NCBI GenBank assembly: GCA_036897095.1
Contig: JAYMSP010001947.1
Span: 1 to 27,523, forward strand
Length of the DNA: 27,523 bases
From: Plantago elongata
Lineage: Eukaryota > Streptophyta > Magnoliopsida > Lamiales > Plantaginaceae
Reading direction: 5' to 3'
The notes beneath the pieces were generated by a model, which saw only the letters and a list, made by a program, of their open reading frames with translations, ran no database searches and was not told the DNA's origin. Below, piece by piece: positions 1 through 9,327 of this stretch (the first letter of the stretch is position 1; each line of letters starts with the position of its first letter). The translations under genes and the position numbers were made by a program.

Positions 1-25
1 TGGTATTTTTAGTTTTTTTCAACAC

Positions 26-61
26 AAAAAAAAAAAAAAAAAAAAAGACAGGACAGGACAG
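26..61 (+). repeat. A21 tract followed by (GACAG)3
   Basis: Twenty-one A residues (26-46) run into three GACAG units (47-61). This is a simple repeat, possibly the decayed tail of a retroposon, with no further support. Confidence 0.85.
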
Positions 62-1632
62 GACCGGTTTGTCTCTGAAATGATTCACTCTTTAAGTTTT
101 GTGATACCGAGCTCTCTCTTGATAGGCCAACCAAACTACTAGACCGGATTGTCTAAGATAAAATGGTTCAAAACGATCCACTCCATTGCATCTCATCTTT
201 GCAAGTTGACTTCATTACATATCAAGTGTTATCCTTTAAATTTTTTCATGCTCGGTAGTTGCTATAAAATTTCTGATTTATTGCAACAACAGATATAGAG
301 ATGTTGACGAAGAAGCTACGAAGAAGGAAGTTGAAACATCAAATAGATGAAATGATGAAGATGAAGAATGATTGTGGCGTATGGCAATCTTTTTTTTATA
401 TATAAGAGGTATATTTGGCAGTTTTTATAAATGTAATAATTAAATTTGAGTAAGGGTATTGTTGTACATTAATATTTAACAGTTAAGATTTAATTATAAC
501 ATATATTAATTTGTAAGATCTTACATGTTAATCATCTAATATAGATATGTATCCAGATCGATACGAGGTCGAATTAAAAATAGAATAAAATAGTCCAAAA
601 ATTTAGCCACTATTTTGTTAGCTCATATCCAGAGTCCAATAGTGGAAATGAGGTCCAATTTGTGTACGTGGACCTCTCCAATCTGATGGGTCTCATTTCC
701 AGTTCCACTAACAGGCCCAATCCGATGTGTGCACAATTCATTTTGCTCATTTTACCCCCCACCTTGAATAATTGCCTTAATTAACAGATAGATAGATATA
801 TTAATTAACGGAGGACACCTTAGACCTTAGTTGATGCTAAACACATCTGATTAAATGCTACTGCACAAAATTGATGAACATATTCTTCGTCTACCAAAGG
901 CCCAGGCAACGAGACTTGAAATCCAGCATATCTAGGTTTTATTTTATATTCGAATTCAAGTATATACATGGTAAAATTTAATTATAGTGAAATTACATAT
1001 ATCATATGTATCATGATGTTTAAAAGTTCGAATCAAATATCATATATTGTCCATATTTGTTTAAGAATAGTAGAAAAAAATTCAATATTTAAGTTGGATG
1101 ATGAATAATTGAATATGCATTGGGCTTATTTCGGATCCCAAAATCCTATTTGAATCCCGAAATATTTCGCTTTATTTGGAACGGGATTTGGGTGTACAAT
1201 AATTATCCCGATCCTAAATTTTCATTTTCAAAATTCCAAAGTCCCAAGTTTCCCGTATGATACCCACCCAAAAAACTGGAGTGGGGGAATTATAGATGAG
1301 TTGTGGGGGAATGCGAGTGTAAAAAGGTAAAGTCTAAATTTTTAATAAAGTTGTAGTGCAAATAAAAAAGAAAAGGTTTAAATGTTAATTCAAATCAAAA
1401 AAGTGTACGTAATAGTTTTAAAAAAGTTACTTCTATTTTAATTTAATTAAAAAATAAATAAATTCATCATGATTTGAAATGAAGTACTTCAGATCTAACC
1501 GTTTGATTCGAGATTAACTTTTTTAATAGATATTATTTTGTATATATACATATTATAAGAATATGATTTAGATAATATCTTAATAATAATTTTATTGATC
1601 TGGATCCAAATTATACTAGTCTCAAATTAATA
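62..1632. other. Intergenic, no gene seen
   Basis: AT-rich sequence without a convincing ORF or splice-consistent coding signal. It contains a short GATA run (786-797) and a stretch at 1132-1262 with GGGATT/AATCCC words that may be an unrecognised MITE. Confidence 0.6.
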
Positions 1633-1855
1633 CTCATGCCCCGTTAAGAGTCAAACAAATTTTCATTTTAGACATTCCACAAAAGTAAAATAATTTTTCA
1701 TTTATCGAAATAGCCCCACAATACAATTCATTTTCAACCACGCATTATTGGACTCGCATGTATTTTTCTATCTCAAACTCATTTTTAACAATATACTACA
1801 TATTATCTTAAAAATTGTGGATTTCATATATGTTTCATTTCAAATTGGATGAAGG
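1633..1855. mobile_element. Degraded Stowaway-type MITE
   Basis: Bounded by TA, beginning CTCATGCCCCGTTAAGAGTC and ending CAAATTGGATGAAGG. Its centre (CACAATACAATTCATTTTCA, TTTCTATCTCAAACTCA) is homologous to 26220-26416. The ends are eroded. Confidence 0.6.
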
Positions 1856-1892
1856 TATTAATTAATAAATTATAAATTTTAATAAAATTTAA

Positions 1893-2145
1893 GGGGTTGA
1901 TTGGAGTAGCATCCAAATGCCCGTTTGGATGCTACTCGGAGATTTTGTATTTGTTATGACATTTAAATGTCGAAAATTGAAATGTATCTACAGTAGCAAC
2001 ATTTTTCTCTACCTATATAACAAAACTATAATACCATATTCAATTACAATTCTATATCAAACACAATTTTAACAATTCCATTACAATTTCGATCAATATT
2101 TAAATATTTAAATCAGGACATTTAAGTCGCATGGCAATCAGTCCA
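1893..2145 (+). mobile_element. Tourist-like (PIF/Harbinger) MITE, long form
   Basis: Starts GGGGTTGATTGGAGTAGCAT and ends CGCATGGCAATCAGTCCA, giving imperfect terminal inverted repeats. It is co-linear over its full length with 14741-14992. TAA precedes it but the following trinucleotide is AGT, so the target duplication is not preserved. Confidence 0.8.
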
Positions 2146-2971
2146 AGTGTTATTTTACAGAGGTCTAAAGTACCTTAATATTGAAAGTTCCCACATAGGT
2201 AAAGGTCTATGAAATATTCGCTATGTAACTGCAATGTCAATATCAATGTGCAAGCTACCTAATGATGCATGATTAAAGAAGGTCTAAGAAAATAAGAGAG
2301 ATCGACACGCGGGAAGGATTAATAATTGTTTATGATGAAGAAATGAAAGATTTGGTCTCCTTTTAAGCAGTATTAGGATCTTGAAAATTGTACCATGCAT
2401 GGACAAAAATGAAAGACAACAACATGCTAATATGCTATGCTACTACTGGTTTAATCACTTGTCATTTCTATTCTCCATTGGAAAGAAACCTAGCGCGCAT
2501 AGATTGGTGTGTGTATCACTTTCTTGGGTACACTCGCTTTCTTTCGATACTATCTCTTTCACGGCTTTTCTACTTTCCAGTACATTTCTTTTTCACAACC
2601 AACCAAACTAAATAAATCCTTCTACAGTAACTAAAATATGGGATGGTGGTAAGACATTTTGTAGTTAATTGTAACAAAAGTGGAACAGTCATCACACGTA
2701 TAGTGGCCCATCTACGTACAACATCAATTTATGACTTCCTTATTTTCAATCATTTCACGTGATCAAACGAGGTCGATTTATAAATAACATAAGTTTATCC
2801 CAGCCACTTATTTTTCATAATCTAATTCTGCCCCTTCGTTATTAACATACCTCAATCACACAATTCTCCCCTTCACCTCCCCCAGTACTCAAATCCACAT
2901 CGGAAAATTTAAAGTATGACTGGAGCCCTCTCATCTTCATGATGAAAATATCTCCAAACTTCTTCCCCATC
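2146..2971. other. Intergenic, no gene seen
   Basis: Two overlapping short ORFs near 2381-2615 in different frames have no recognisable domain and are taken as chance. The 3' part (2830-2970) becomes C/T-rich and may belong to the same captured or transposed block as the minisatellite. Confidence 0.55.
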
Positions 2972-3019
2972 TCCTAGCACTTCCGATCTCTCCAATCCTA
3001 GCACTTTTGATCTTTCCAA
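2972..3019 (+). repeat. 24-bp tandem duplication in a pyrimidine-rich stretch
   Basis: TCCTAGCACTTCCGATCTCT (2972 on) and TCCTAGCACTTTTGATCTTT (2996 on) are adjacent 24-bp copies. They are flanked by AAACTTCTTCCCCATCTCC and AAACTTCTTCCTCATCTCC, so a larger unit was duplicated. Confidence 0.8.
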
Positions 3020-3303
3020 ACTTCTTCCTCATCTCCTCCACCGCGGTTGTTGTGCTGAGCTTGACCGGCCGGCTTGTGTTAGTACATCAGCGCCGACTGC
3101 AAGCAGTGCGAATTAATCCTGCAAGTGTATTTGAAAACATCCAACAGTTCCATGTATTTCCCCATTTTGATTGAATGTTGTTTATGGAAACTAGAAAACG
3201 TGACAATAATCTTTGCCCATGAAATTTGGAAAAAGCTAGAGAGAGAAAGTGTGTTGCTTCATTCTTAACCTAATTATCTAGTCGGACATATTGAAATTGA
3301 AAC

Positions 3304-3590
3304 CATGCCCAACAAAACATTTATCTGTTGGACAGTGTTATTTGAAGTAATTATTTGTTTGGCAGTGTTTGCAAATCATGCCTAACACCATATTTATCTT
3401 CTGGACAGTGTGGTTTGAAGCAATTTATCTGTTGGACATTGTTTGGAAATCATGCCCAACACCACATTGATCTTCTGGACATTGTGTTTTGAAGCAAGTT
3501 ATATGTTGGGCAGTGTTTGAAAATCATGCCCAACACCACATTTTATGGTGGACAATATTTTTTGAAGCAATTATCTGTTGGGCAGATTGT
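3304..3590 (+). repeat. 74-bp tandem repeat (minisatellite), about 4 units
   Basis: Units start at the word CATGCC(C/T)AAC at 3304, 3377, 3451 and 3525, a period of 73-74 bp. Each carries TTATCT(T/G)..GGACA.TGT..TTTGAAG.A and ends with (G)TTGG(A/G)CA.TGTTTG.AAAT. Because 74 is not a multiple of 3, a continuous ORF across it has no repeated peptide and is unlikely to be coding. Confidence 0.92.
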
Positions 3591-3983
3591 TGTTCATCGG
3601 TGAAAATGGGGAGAGTTTATGAGGGAAACTCGGTCCAATATAGTAAATTGCAAATAATTCCTCCATCAATACTTGGTTGGGAAAGCAAGTTTACTCACGT
3701 GACTGGAGCTAAATTGCAGCCTTTTTGGTTCAATGGGGTTAAAAGAGTAATACACATAAAATAATGTAGTTATCGGTAGAGCCGTAAAGCAGGTTTGTCA
3801 TTGTGTAAAAACAGGGGCCAATGTGTACCAATTGGTTGCCCACCCTCTCTTTTATGGCTGTATGCTTATTCACATTATATTATATAATTAAATATGTGTG
3901 GTACATATGCACTTTCTAACGCTATTTTGTTCAACTGTATTTTACTAAACTGAATGAAATTCAACTGAACTGAATTATAGTAT
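3591..3983. other. Non-coding tail after the minisatellite
   Basis: An ORF running from 3489 through the last minisatellite unit to 3764 has no recognised domain. The remainder is AT-rich, with repeated TTCAACTGAACTGAATT-like words on both sides of the TRIM at 3984-4389. Confidence 0.5.
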
Positions 3984-4389
3984 TGTAATACCCAACATCG
4001 CACATTGCTTGTGAGTTGAAGGGATGAAGGGTATATATGTAGACCACCACTCCCCTATGGTATGAGGCTTTTTGAAGAAACTAAAAAATAAATTCGTGCG
4101 GGTTCCAGCCTAAAGTGGACAATATCGTACCGAGTGGTGGGCCAGCCATGCGTAAACTTGCCGGTTCAACGGGCTGAATCTCAACTCATTAGCGACCGGG
4201 TCGTTACAAATTGTATCGGAGCGGGACTATCTGAAATTGCAGGAGTGAAGTGTCATGCGGGGCAAAGTGCTACATTATATGGGCGGTGGGAGCCACCTCT
4301 TTGGCCTGTAGGGGCCACCTCTAGAATCATGCATGTATGGTTGATCCCGGGATCAACTGCAAGAAAGTTCGTCGAGCCGGGTCGTTAGA
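3984..4389 (+). mobile_element. TRIM-like LTR with primer-binding site, 3' LTR mostly lost
   Basis: A 225-bp segment from TGTAATACCC (3984) to GGGTCGTTACA (4208) has TG..CA ends and moderate GC, unlike its flanks. It is followed at 4211-4222 by TTGTATCGGAGC, two mismatches from the initiator-tRNA-Met primer-binding site. About 165 bp of GC-rich non-coding sequence follows and ends in CGAGCCGGGTCGTTAGA (4373-4389), which repeats the LTR tail. This suggests that all but the last ~17 bp of the 3' LTR was deleted. No target-site duplication is evident. No 5S-like block is present. Confidence 0.7.
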
Positions 4390-4556
4390 CATATAAATTA
4401 TAACTAAGCAAAGTTGAACTGAACTGAATTAAACCAAACTGGATGAGTTTTCACTTGAAGTATACAAAGCCTTAGTAATATTAATCCGTCTCTTAAACAT
4501 CTTAATAATACACGTATTTTTTACGAATTTGTGTAAATGTTGAATTTAAATTTATA

Positions 4557-4795
4557 CTTCCTCCGGTCCAATAATAACTTCATAGGAATTTACTTTCTCT
4601 TTAATTAAGAAAAATGATAGAATAATGATTTGTGTGGAGTATTATTTTGATAAAATTATAATTTGCTAAAGTAAGAGAGAGATTGAATAAAATGATGATG
4701 AAGTAGGAAATATATATAATAAAAAATTAGTTAGTGGATAAAAAAATTATTTATGAGAAAAAAAGGTTAATTTTTTTTTTAAATATCGGATGGAG
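4557..4795. mobile_element. Stowaway (Tc1/Mariner) MITE
   Basis: 239 bp bounded by CTTCCTCCGGTCCAATAATA and the inverted ATATCGGATGGAG, with TA on both sides (4555-4556, 4796-4797). AT-rich and non-coding, it has the family's CTCCCTCCGTCCC-type ends. Confidence 0.85.
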
Positions 4796-4797
4796 TA

Positions 4798-5468
4798 TAT
4801 ATTAAACCTGGACTCCGAGATAATTTTCCCCAATTTGTATCTCTAGTTTCACTTTATGTGAAAATTAAATGCGAGCAGTACTATTTACCAACCAAAACAG
4901 AAAAGTAGTCCACACTCCACACCACAAACGTAGTAGTTATTGGGGTTTTGTAAATTGTAATTATACTTTGTACAAAAAGATGGCTTTACTGGCACATCTC
5001 TCATCTAATCCCATGGCCTACTAATAAAAGCTTTTGCAGATGAAAAATGAAGAAAAAGAGCTTTATGGCAAAATATGACTGTCTGAACATAATTTGAAGG
5101 AATAATAATTTAAGTATGAAAATGAAGAATTTACTTACTCTGTTTAATTAGTACTAATTGGGACCCCAAAGTAAATCTTTATTCCGACAAAAGAAGAAAA
5201 GGACAAGATATTTTATAGTATGGTGAGTCATAAAGACAGCCTAAAATGATGAAAATGAAACATAAATTACAGCCAAAGTGGAGAATCTCAAGTTAGTGAC
5301 CCTCTATCTGAACTGAACCCATCTCATCTCTCTGCGTTTTTAATGAATATGAATCTCCTTTCACTATCTCTATCTGATATGCTGTTTATGTATGAATCAA
5401 ACATTTCAGAGATGTGTTTTTGTGCTATTTGCTTTTTTTCAAATGTATTTACTCCCTAAAATGTTTAA
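4798..5468. other. Intergenic, no gene seen
   Basis: AT-rich, with only short open frames. No conserved motif or repeat end was recognised. Confidence 0.6.
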
Positions 5469-5471
5469 TTA

Positions 5472-5628
5472 GGGTCTGATTACCATGACACTTAAATAGC
5501 TATTTGAATGAGATTTTGGTGAAATTGTGTTTGAAATTGAATTGAAATGGGACATTTGAAATGTATTTTAGGCCAAAGCATTGTTTATCGAGCCAAATGG
5601 AGCGATTTAAATGATATGACAATCCTCT
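5472..5628 (-). mobile_element. Tourist-like MITE, short form, reversed and diverged
   Basis: The reverse complement aligns with 17008-17155: TTTTGGTGAAATTGTGTTTG, then TGAAATGGGACATTTGAAATG, TTATCGAGCCAAAT and GATTTAAATGATATGACAATC. TTA precedes it (5469-5471). The right edge is approximate. Confidence 0.75.
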
Positions 5629-6706
5629 CCTAAAACACACCCCTCCGTGCCTAAAACATATGTTCGGTTTCACTTTTTATAGTTAACAAAATTCATCTTT
5701 ACAAACGTCCGAACACATATTTATAAATTACAAAAACCTTCCTAAAAATTAGTCAAGACATCTCTATAAATTAATCATCGAGTTAATTTTTTTTACTTTA
5801 AAAATAAAAATATTACGATTATTGATGTTATCACTTTTTTTTCCTTTTTTAAATGACAAAGATGACTCGAAGTCTCGAACTCCAAAAAATTTTAATTAAA
5901 TCATCTATTTTGATTATGAGATGATTATGATTCTTAATCTGTCCAATATATAACTATTCATGCCAATAAAATTCGGAATGTAATCTTACACCTAATAATA
6001 GAAAATTAAAGATATGAATATAAAAATGAAATTAAAGATATTTGAAAAACATAAAAATACAAAATGGGCCCTAAAATTCCAAGGGCTATGTACGGGAGGA
6101 CTCCTTGCACAGGGCTGGAACCGGCCCCACTATTTATTTTTTATTTTTTCATTATTAAAATAATACATGGTACTCAAATCTCAATTAATATTTTAAATAT
6201 TATATCCTTCAAACATGATATGTGAGTCTTTTCGTTATTACTCGGTTGGAGGAGTCTTATGGCATATGATGAAACGCCATTAGACCTCCGAGCTGGGCTG
6301 GTCTCATGGTGTCTAATCAGTCCCTTCGAACAAAGTGTGCAAGTTTATGCATGCATTTGACCTACCTGTCTAAGCTCTTGATCAATAGGGTGCACACTTG
6401 ATTACTATTCTATCTAATACTATTTCCTTCTTTCCTTTTGATTATTTACATTTACTCGTACATAAAACAAAAAAGGTTGGATTACATTCATTAAAATAAT
6501 AACTTGTGGTTGAAATTTCATATTAATTTTACTTTTTATACTTTTTAATTATAATGGACAAAATGAATGAGCATATTACATATGGGACTATATTGACATG
6601 CACAATTTTAAATTTTATAAAAAATCAAAATCAAAAGATAAAAATTGTATTTCCCCCATGAGGGGATGGAATAAATTTAAAATCTAAACTCAATTAAATA
6701 CTTTTT
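5629..6706. other. Intergenic, no gene seen
   Basis: AT-rich. Two higher-GC patches (6064-6130 and 6240-6400, with GGGCCC and CCTCCGAGCTGGGCTGG) stand out but encode nothing recognisable. They may be remains of older elements. Confidence 0.55.
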
Positions 6707-7698
6707 CTAATTCTTTCTATTATACTTTCTACAAGATTGTGCTTAAGATTCTTACTGCAAGGTTAAGTGCGAGTCTCCCTAGACTACTTCATGAGAACCA
6801 GTCCGCTTTTGTACCTGGTCAAATTATCCATAGCCCTTGGCTTATGAGTTGTTGTGGGGTTACAACAGGAATAATGAAGCTCCCAAGTGTATGTTGCAAA
6901 TTGATTTACAAAAGGCTTACGACACGGTTATAAGTGTGCATTGGAGAGTATTTTGAAAGGAATTAGGCTTCCCTTCTCAATTCATCAAGTGGATTATGTT
7001 TGTGTATACTACGGTTTCCTATAGATATATGATCAATGGCATCCCTTCAAATGTTTGAAGGCAAAGAGAGTTTGCGACAGGGTGATCCCATCTCTCTCCT
7101 ACTCTTTGTTTTGGTGAAGGTATATTTGTACAGAGTTGTGCCATAACTGAAGAATATACATGATTTTAACTTCCATACCAAGTGTGAAAAACCTGGGCTT
7201 GTTAATTTTAGCTTTGTTGATGATCTGCTACTTCTCTCTAAAGGCGATGCAGTTTCTGTCCAATTGGTTAATAAAAAAATTCAATAAGTTTTCACATGTG
7301 ACGGGGCTTACAATTAATCCGACAAAGTACAAGGTTTACTTTAGCGTCGTAGCCGATGATGTTAAGCTTTCGATCTAACAACTTACGGGATTCCAAGAAG
7401 GGAAATTTTTCGTCCATTATCTTGGGGTCCCACTCACGAGTAAGAAGCTTACAATATCACAGTGTCAATCTTTGATTTAGAAGATAGTAGCATGAATAAC
7501 ACACTGGACGACCAAGCTCCTCAGCTATGTTGGTCGAGTTCAACTTATCCAGAGTGTTTTTTTTTTTGTCACCAACTCTTGGCTACAATGCTTTCCTCTC
7601 CCCAAGGGTGTTTTGCAGCATATTGAAGCAATATGCCGATCGTTCATCTAGTCTAATAGTGAATCGGTTACACAAAAGTCTACGGTGGCATGGGAGAA

Positions 7699-7817
7699 AG
7701 TTTGCAAGCCTAATTTTTTTTTTAAATGGTTAGGGTAACTCGAACCCCTGACCTATTGGTTAGATGTGAAGCGTCTTACCAATTGAGCTTCGCCTCGTTG
7801 TTAGTTTGTAAACCTAA
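7699..7817. repeat. Target-site duplication pair around SINE copy A (7699-7713 and 7803-7817)
   Basis: The two 15-bp direct repeats differ at two C/T or G/A transitions. The LINE protein sequence continues across the site when one copy and the SINE are ignored, so this is a genuine insertion duplication. Confidence 0.9.
7714..7802 (-). mobile_element. tRNA-derived SINE (copy A) nested in the LINE
   Basis: On the minus strand an 89-bp unit runs from about 7802 to an A10 tail (T10 at 7714-7723). It carries an internal RNA polymerase III promoter: an A-box-like AGCTCAATTGGTAAG (7775-7789) and a B box GGGGTTCGAGTT (7737-7748). It interrupts LINE coding sequence exactly between two near-identical 15-bp copies of AGTTTGCAAGCCTAA (7699-7713) and AGTTTGTAAACCTAA (7803-7817), with two mismatches. 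It matches the unit at 20977-21071. Confidence 0.9.
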
Positions 7818-8798
7818 GTTAAAAGGAGGATTGCAGATTATTGCTTTGCATGTATGGAATCAGGCCTGCTTAATGAAATTGTTGTGGAATCTCTGTGGCA
7901 AACAAGATTCTATGTGGATAAAATGGATTCATAGATACTACATGACACATGATCGAGTGATGACTGCGGATGTGCTCCATTCGTGTTCCTGGATATTTAA
8001 GTGTCGATCCTTGACCCGACAAAATCTAGTTTGCGATATTATGTTGCTAATGCCTAAATTCAAAACGGGTCTATTTACAGGGAATTGCAGGACGGCGCAC
8101 TCGTGATCCCCTGGAGGATAATGTTCAGCCGGAATGCGGCAAGACCTAGGGAGGTGTTTGTCCTTTGGCTTGCTTGTAATGAGCGTTTGGCGACTCAAGC
8201 TAGATTACAAAGATTTGGAATGATAGCTACAACGAACTGCTGCGTTTGCACACATGAGGAAATGCATGAACACTTAATCTTCGAGTGCCCTGTCATGAGT
8301 GCCATCTGGAAGGCTGTTCTGATGTGGATGAAGGTGTTGTGCACACCTATGGCTTGGACACCATAGAGCATATGGATTCTTAGGGCTACAAAAGGGGAAG
8401 GATGGCGAGCTATGCTTCTAAACTGACTTTCACTAAAACCGTATGTGATACTTGATTTTATCGTAATGAATTTTATGTTAAATAGGCCCCATGTTGGGTG
8501 CTTGATGATAGCGTAGGTTTGATCTTCCCATTCATGTCTTCGTTGTTTTAGGCTGGATCGTTTAGATCGCCTCTTGCTTTGTCACTGTCTTTGGAATAAT
8601 GAAAGTATTCGCGTTCCGAAAAAATAAAAAAATAAATTCAAAACGTGAATTAAAAAATACAACCAATTTACTATGAAGTCATAATAAACTTTTATATTTA
8701 ATATATAGAGTTATAATATTTATCTCATTAATAATTTACATGTTGAAAATTAAAATTTACAACTGAGAAAAAACAAATTAAGTTAGTACTTAACTAAA

Positions 8799-9013
8799 GG
8801 CTTGTTTACCAATAACTTCTCAGTTAGCTTTTTATCTCAATGAGTTTTTTTATAAAAAAACTTGTTACTTAAGTTTTTAAACAAGCTAGATGAAAATTTA
8901 ACTGGTTTGAGAAGCTAATTCAGTTAGCATATTAAAAAAAAAAATGCCAACTATCTAATCAACTACCAGTTAACTTTTTAATTATCAGTTATATTTTCAG
9001 CTAGTTATAAACC
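8799..9013. mobile_element. Possible hAT-like MITE in the PIN upstream region
   Basis: Begins AGGCTTGTTTACCAATAACT, has many AGTTAGC / CAGTTA words, and ends near TCAGCTAGTTATAAACC, a composition seen in plant hAT-derived MITEs. An internal AGGCTTGTTTA / TAAACAAGCT inverted pair (8799, 8877) and a perfect 18-bp palindrome GTTTTTTTATAAAAAAAC (8844-8861) are present. Boundaries are uncertain. Confidence 0.35.
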
Positions 9014-9212
9014 GATACACCACCTGAATTGAAATGAGGTGAGTAATTAGCAAATGGACTGTTATATTGAAGTTTCATTTCATCACTTGATTCATCAAGG
9101 CCACCCCACCCACTACACACAAGCCAAGCCAGGAAATGCCCTCAACTCAATCGAGTATAGGACTACTAGAGTAAGCCACCCTAGAGTGGGTAGGGTACCC
9201 CACCACACCCCC

Positions 9213-9220
9213 TATAAAAA
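9213..9220 (+). promoter_or_regulatory. Probable TATA box of the PIN gene
   Basis: TATAAAAA sits in a C-rich setting 115 bp upstream of the PIN start codon. It is followed by a pyrimidine-rich stretch (about 9226-9280) typical of plant transcription start and 5' leader sequence. A start site near 9245 would give a leader of roughly 80 nt. No transcript evidence is available. Confidence 0.6.
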
Positions 9221-9301
9221 AACACACCTCCTCTGCTTTTACTCCCCTGTTCCCCAACTATCTCCATTCCCTTCTTCTCCAATCAACTCCACATTACACA
9301 A

Positions 9302-9326
9302 CATACCATACCATACCATACCATAC
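9302..9326 (+). repeat. (CATAC)5 microsatellite in the PIN 5' leader, abutting the start codon
   Basis: Five perfect CATAC units run to 9326. The next bases continue the pattern as CAT, and this AT forms the first two bases of the PIN ATG (9328-9330). Unit gain or loss would alter leader length without changing the reading frame. Confidence 0.95.
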
Positions 9327-9327
9327 C

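Larger units (their letters stand above)
6735..8445 (+). pseudogene. LINE reverse transcriptase / zf-RVT pseudogene
   Basis: Pieces in shifting frames match plant L1-type RT in the correct order: KILTARL and HENQSAFVPG (about 6742-6825), QIDLQKAYDT (about 6897-6926), SLRQGDPIS (about 7069-7096), the catalytic box as FVDDLLLLS (7213-7239), TGLTINPTK (about 7300-7328), YLGVPLTSKKLT (about 7420-7453), then WNQACLMKLLWNLC (about 7857-7898). The downstream zf-RVT domain reads ARPREVFVLWLACNERLATQ with cysteines at CCVC and a final HLIFECP (about 8138-8295). The catalytic box has V where most plant LINEs have A (FADD). A conserved tail, WRAMLLK..F..TVCDTWFYRNEF, ends near 8445. No intact ORF remains. 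Confidence 0.9.
6707..8640 (+). mobile_element. 5'-truncated L1-type LINE relic with A-rich tail
   Basis: Sequence encoding a plant LINE reverse transcriptase runs from the first finger motifs to the C-terminal zinc-binding domain. An untranslated tail follows, with GGAATAATGAAAGTATTCG (8592-8610) and an A-rich end from 8619 (A6-T-A7-T-A3). The endonuclease and ORF1 parts are missing, so the copy is 5' truncated, and the left border at about 6707 is approximate. It is dead: several frameshifts, in-frame stops and a nested SINE (7714-7802). Its 3' end lies about 575 bp upstream of the PIN TATA box. Confidence 0.9.

Noticed and set aside
3489-3764. 91-codon ORF across the last minisatellite unit
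   Set aside because: It starts inside a 74-bp tandem repeat whose period breaks the frame. The peptide has no recognisable domain and there is no supporting codon or splice signal.
4134-4388. 84-codon ORF in GC-rich sequence
   Set aside because: It lies wholly within the TRIM-like LTR and internal region. These elements are non-coding and the openness reflects GC content.
7737-7790. tRNA gene on the minus strand
   Set aside because: The A- and B-box resemblance is real, but the cloverleaf is degenerate, an A-tail follows and target duplications flank it. It is a SINE.
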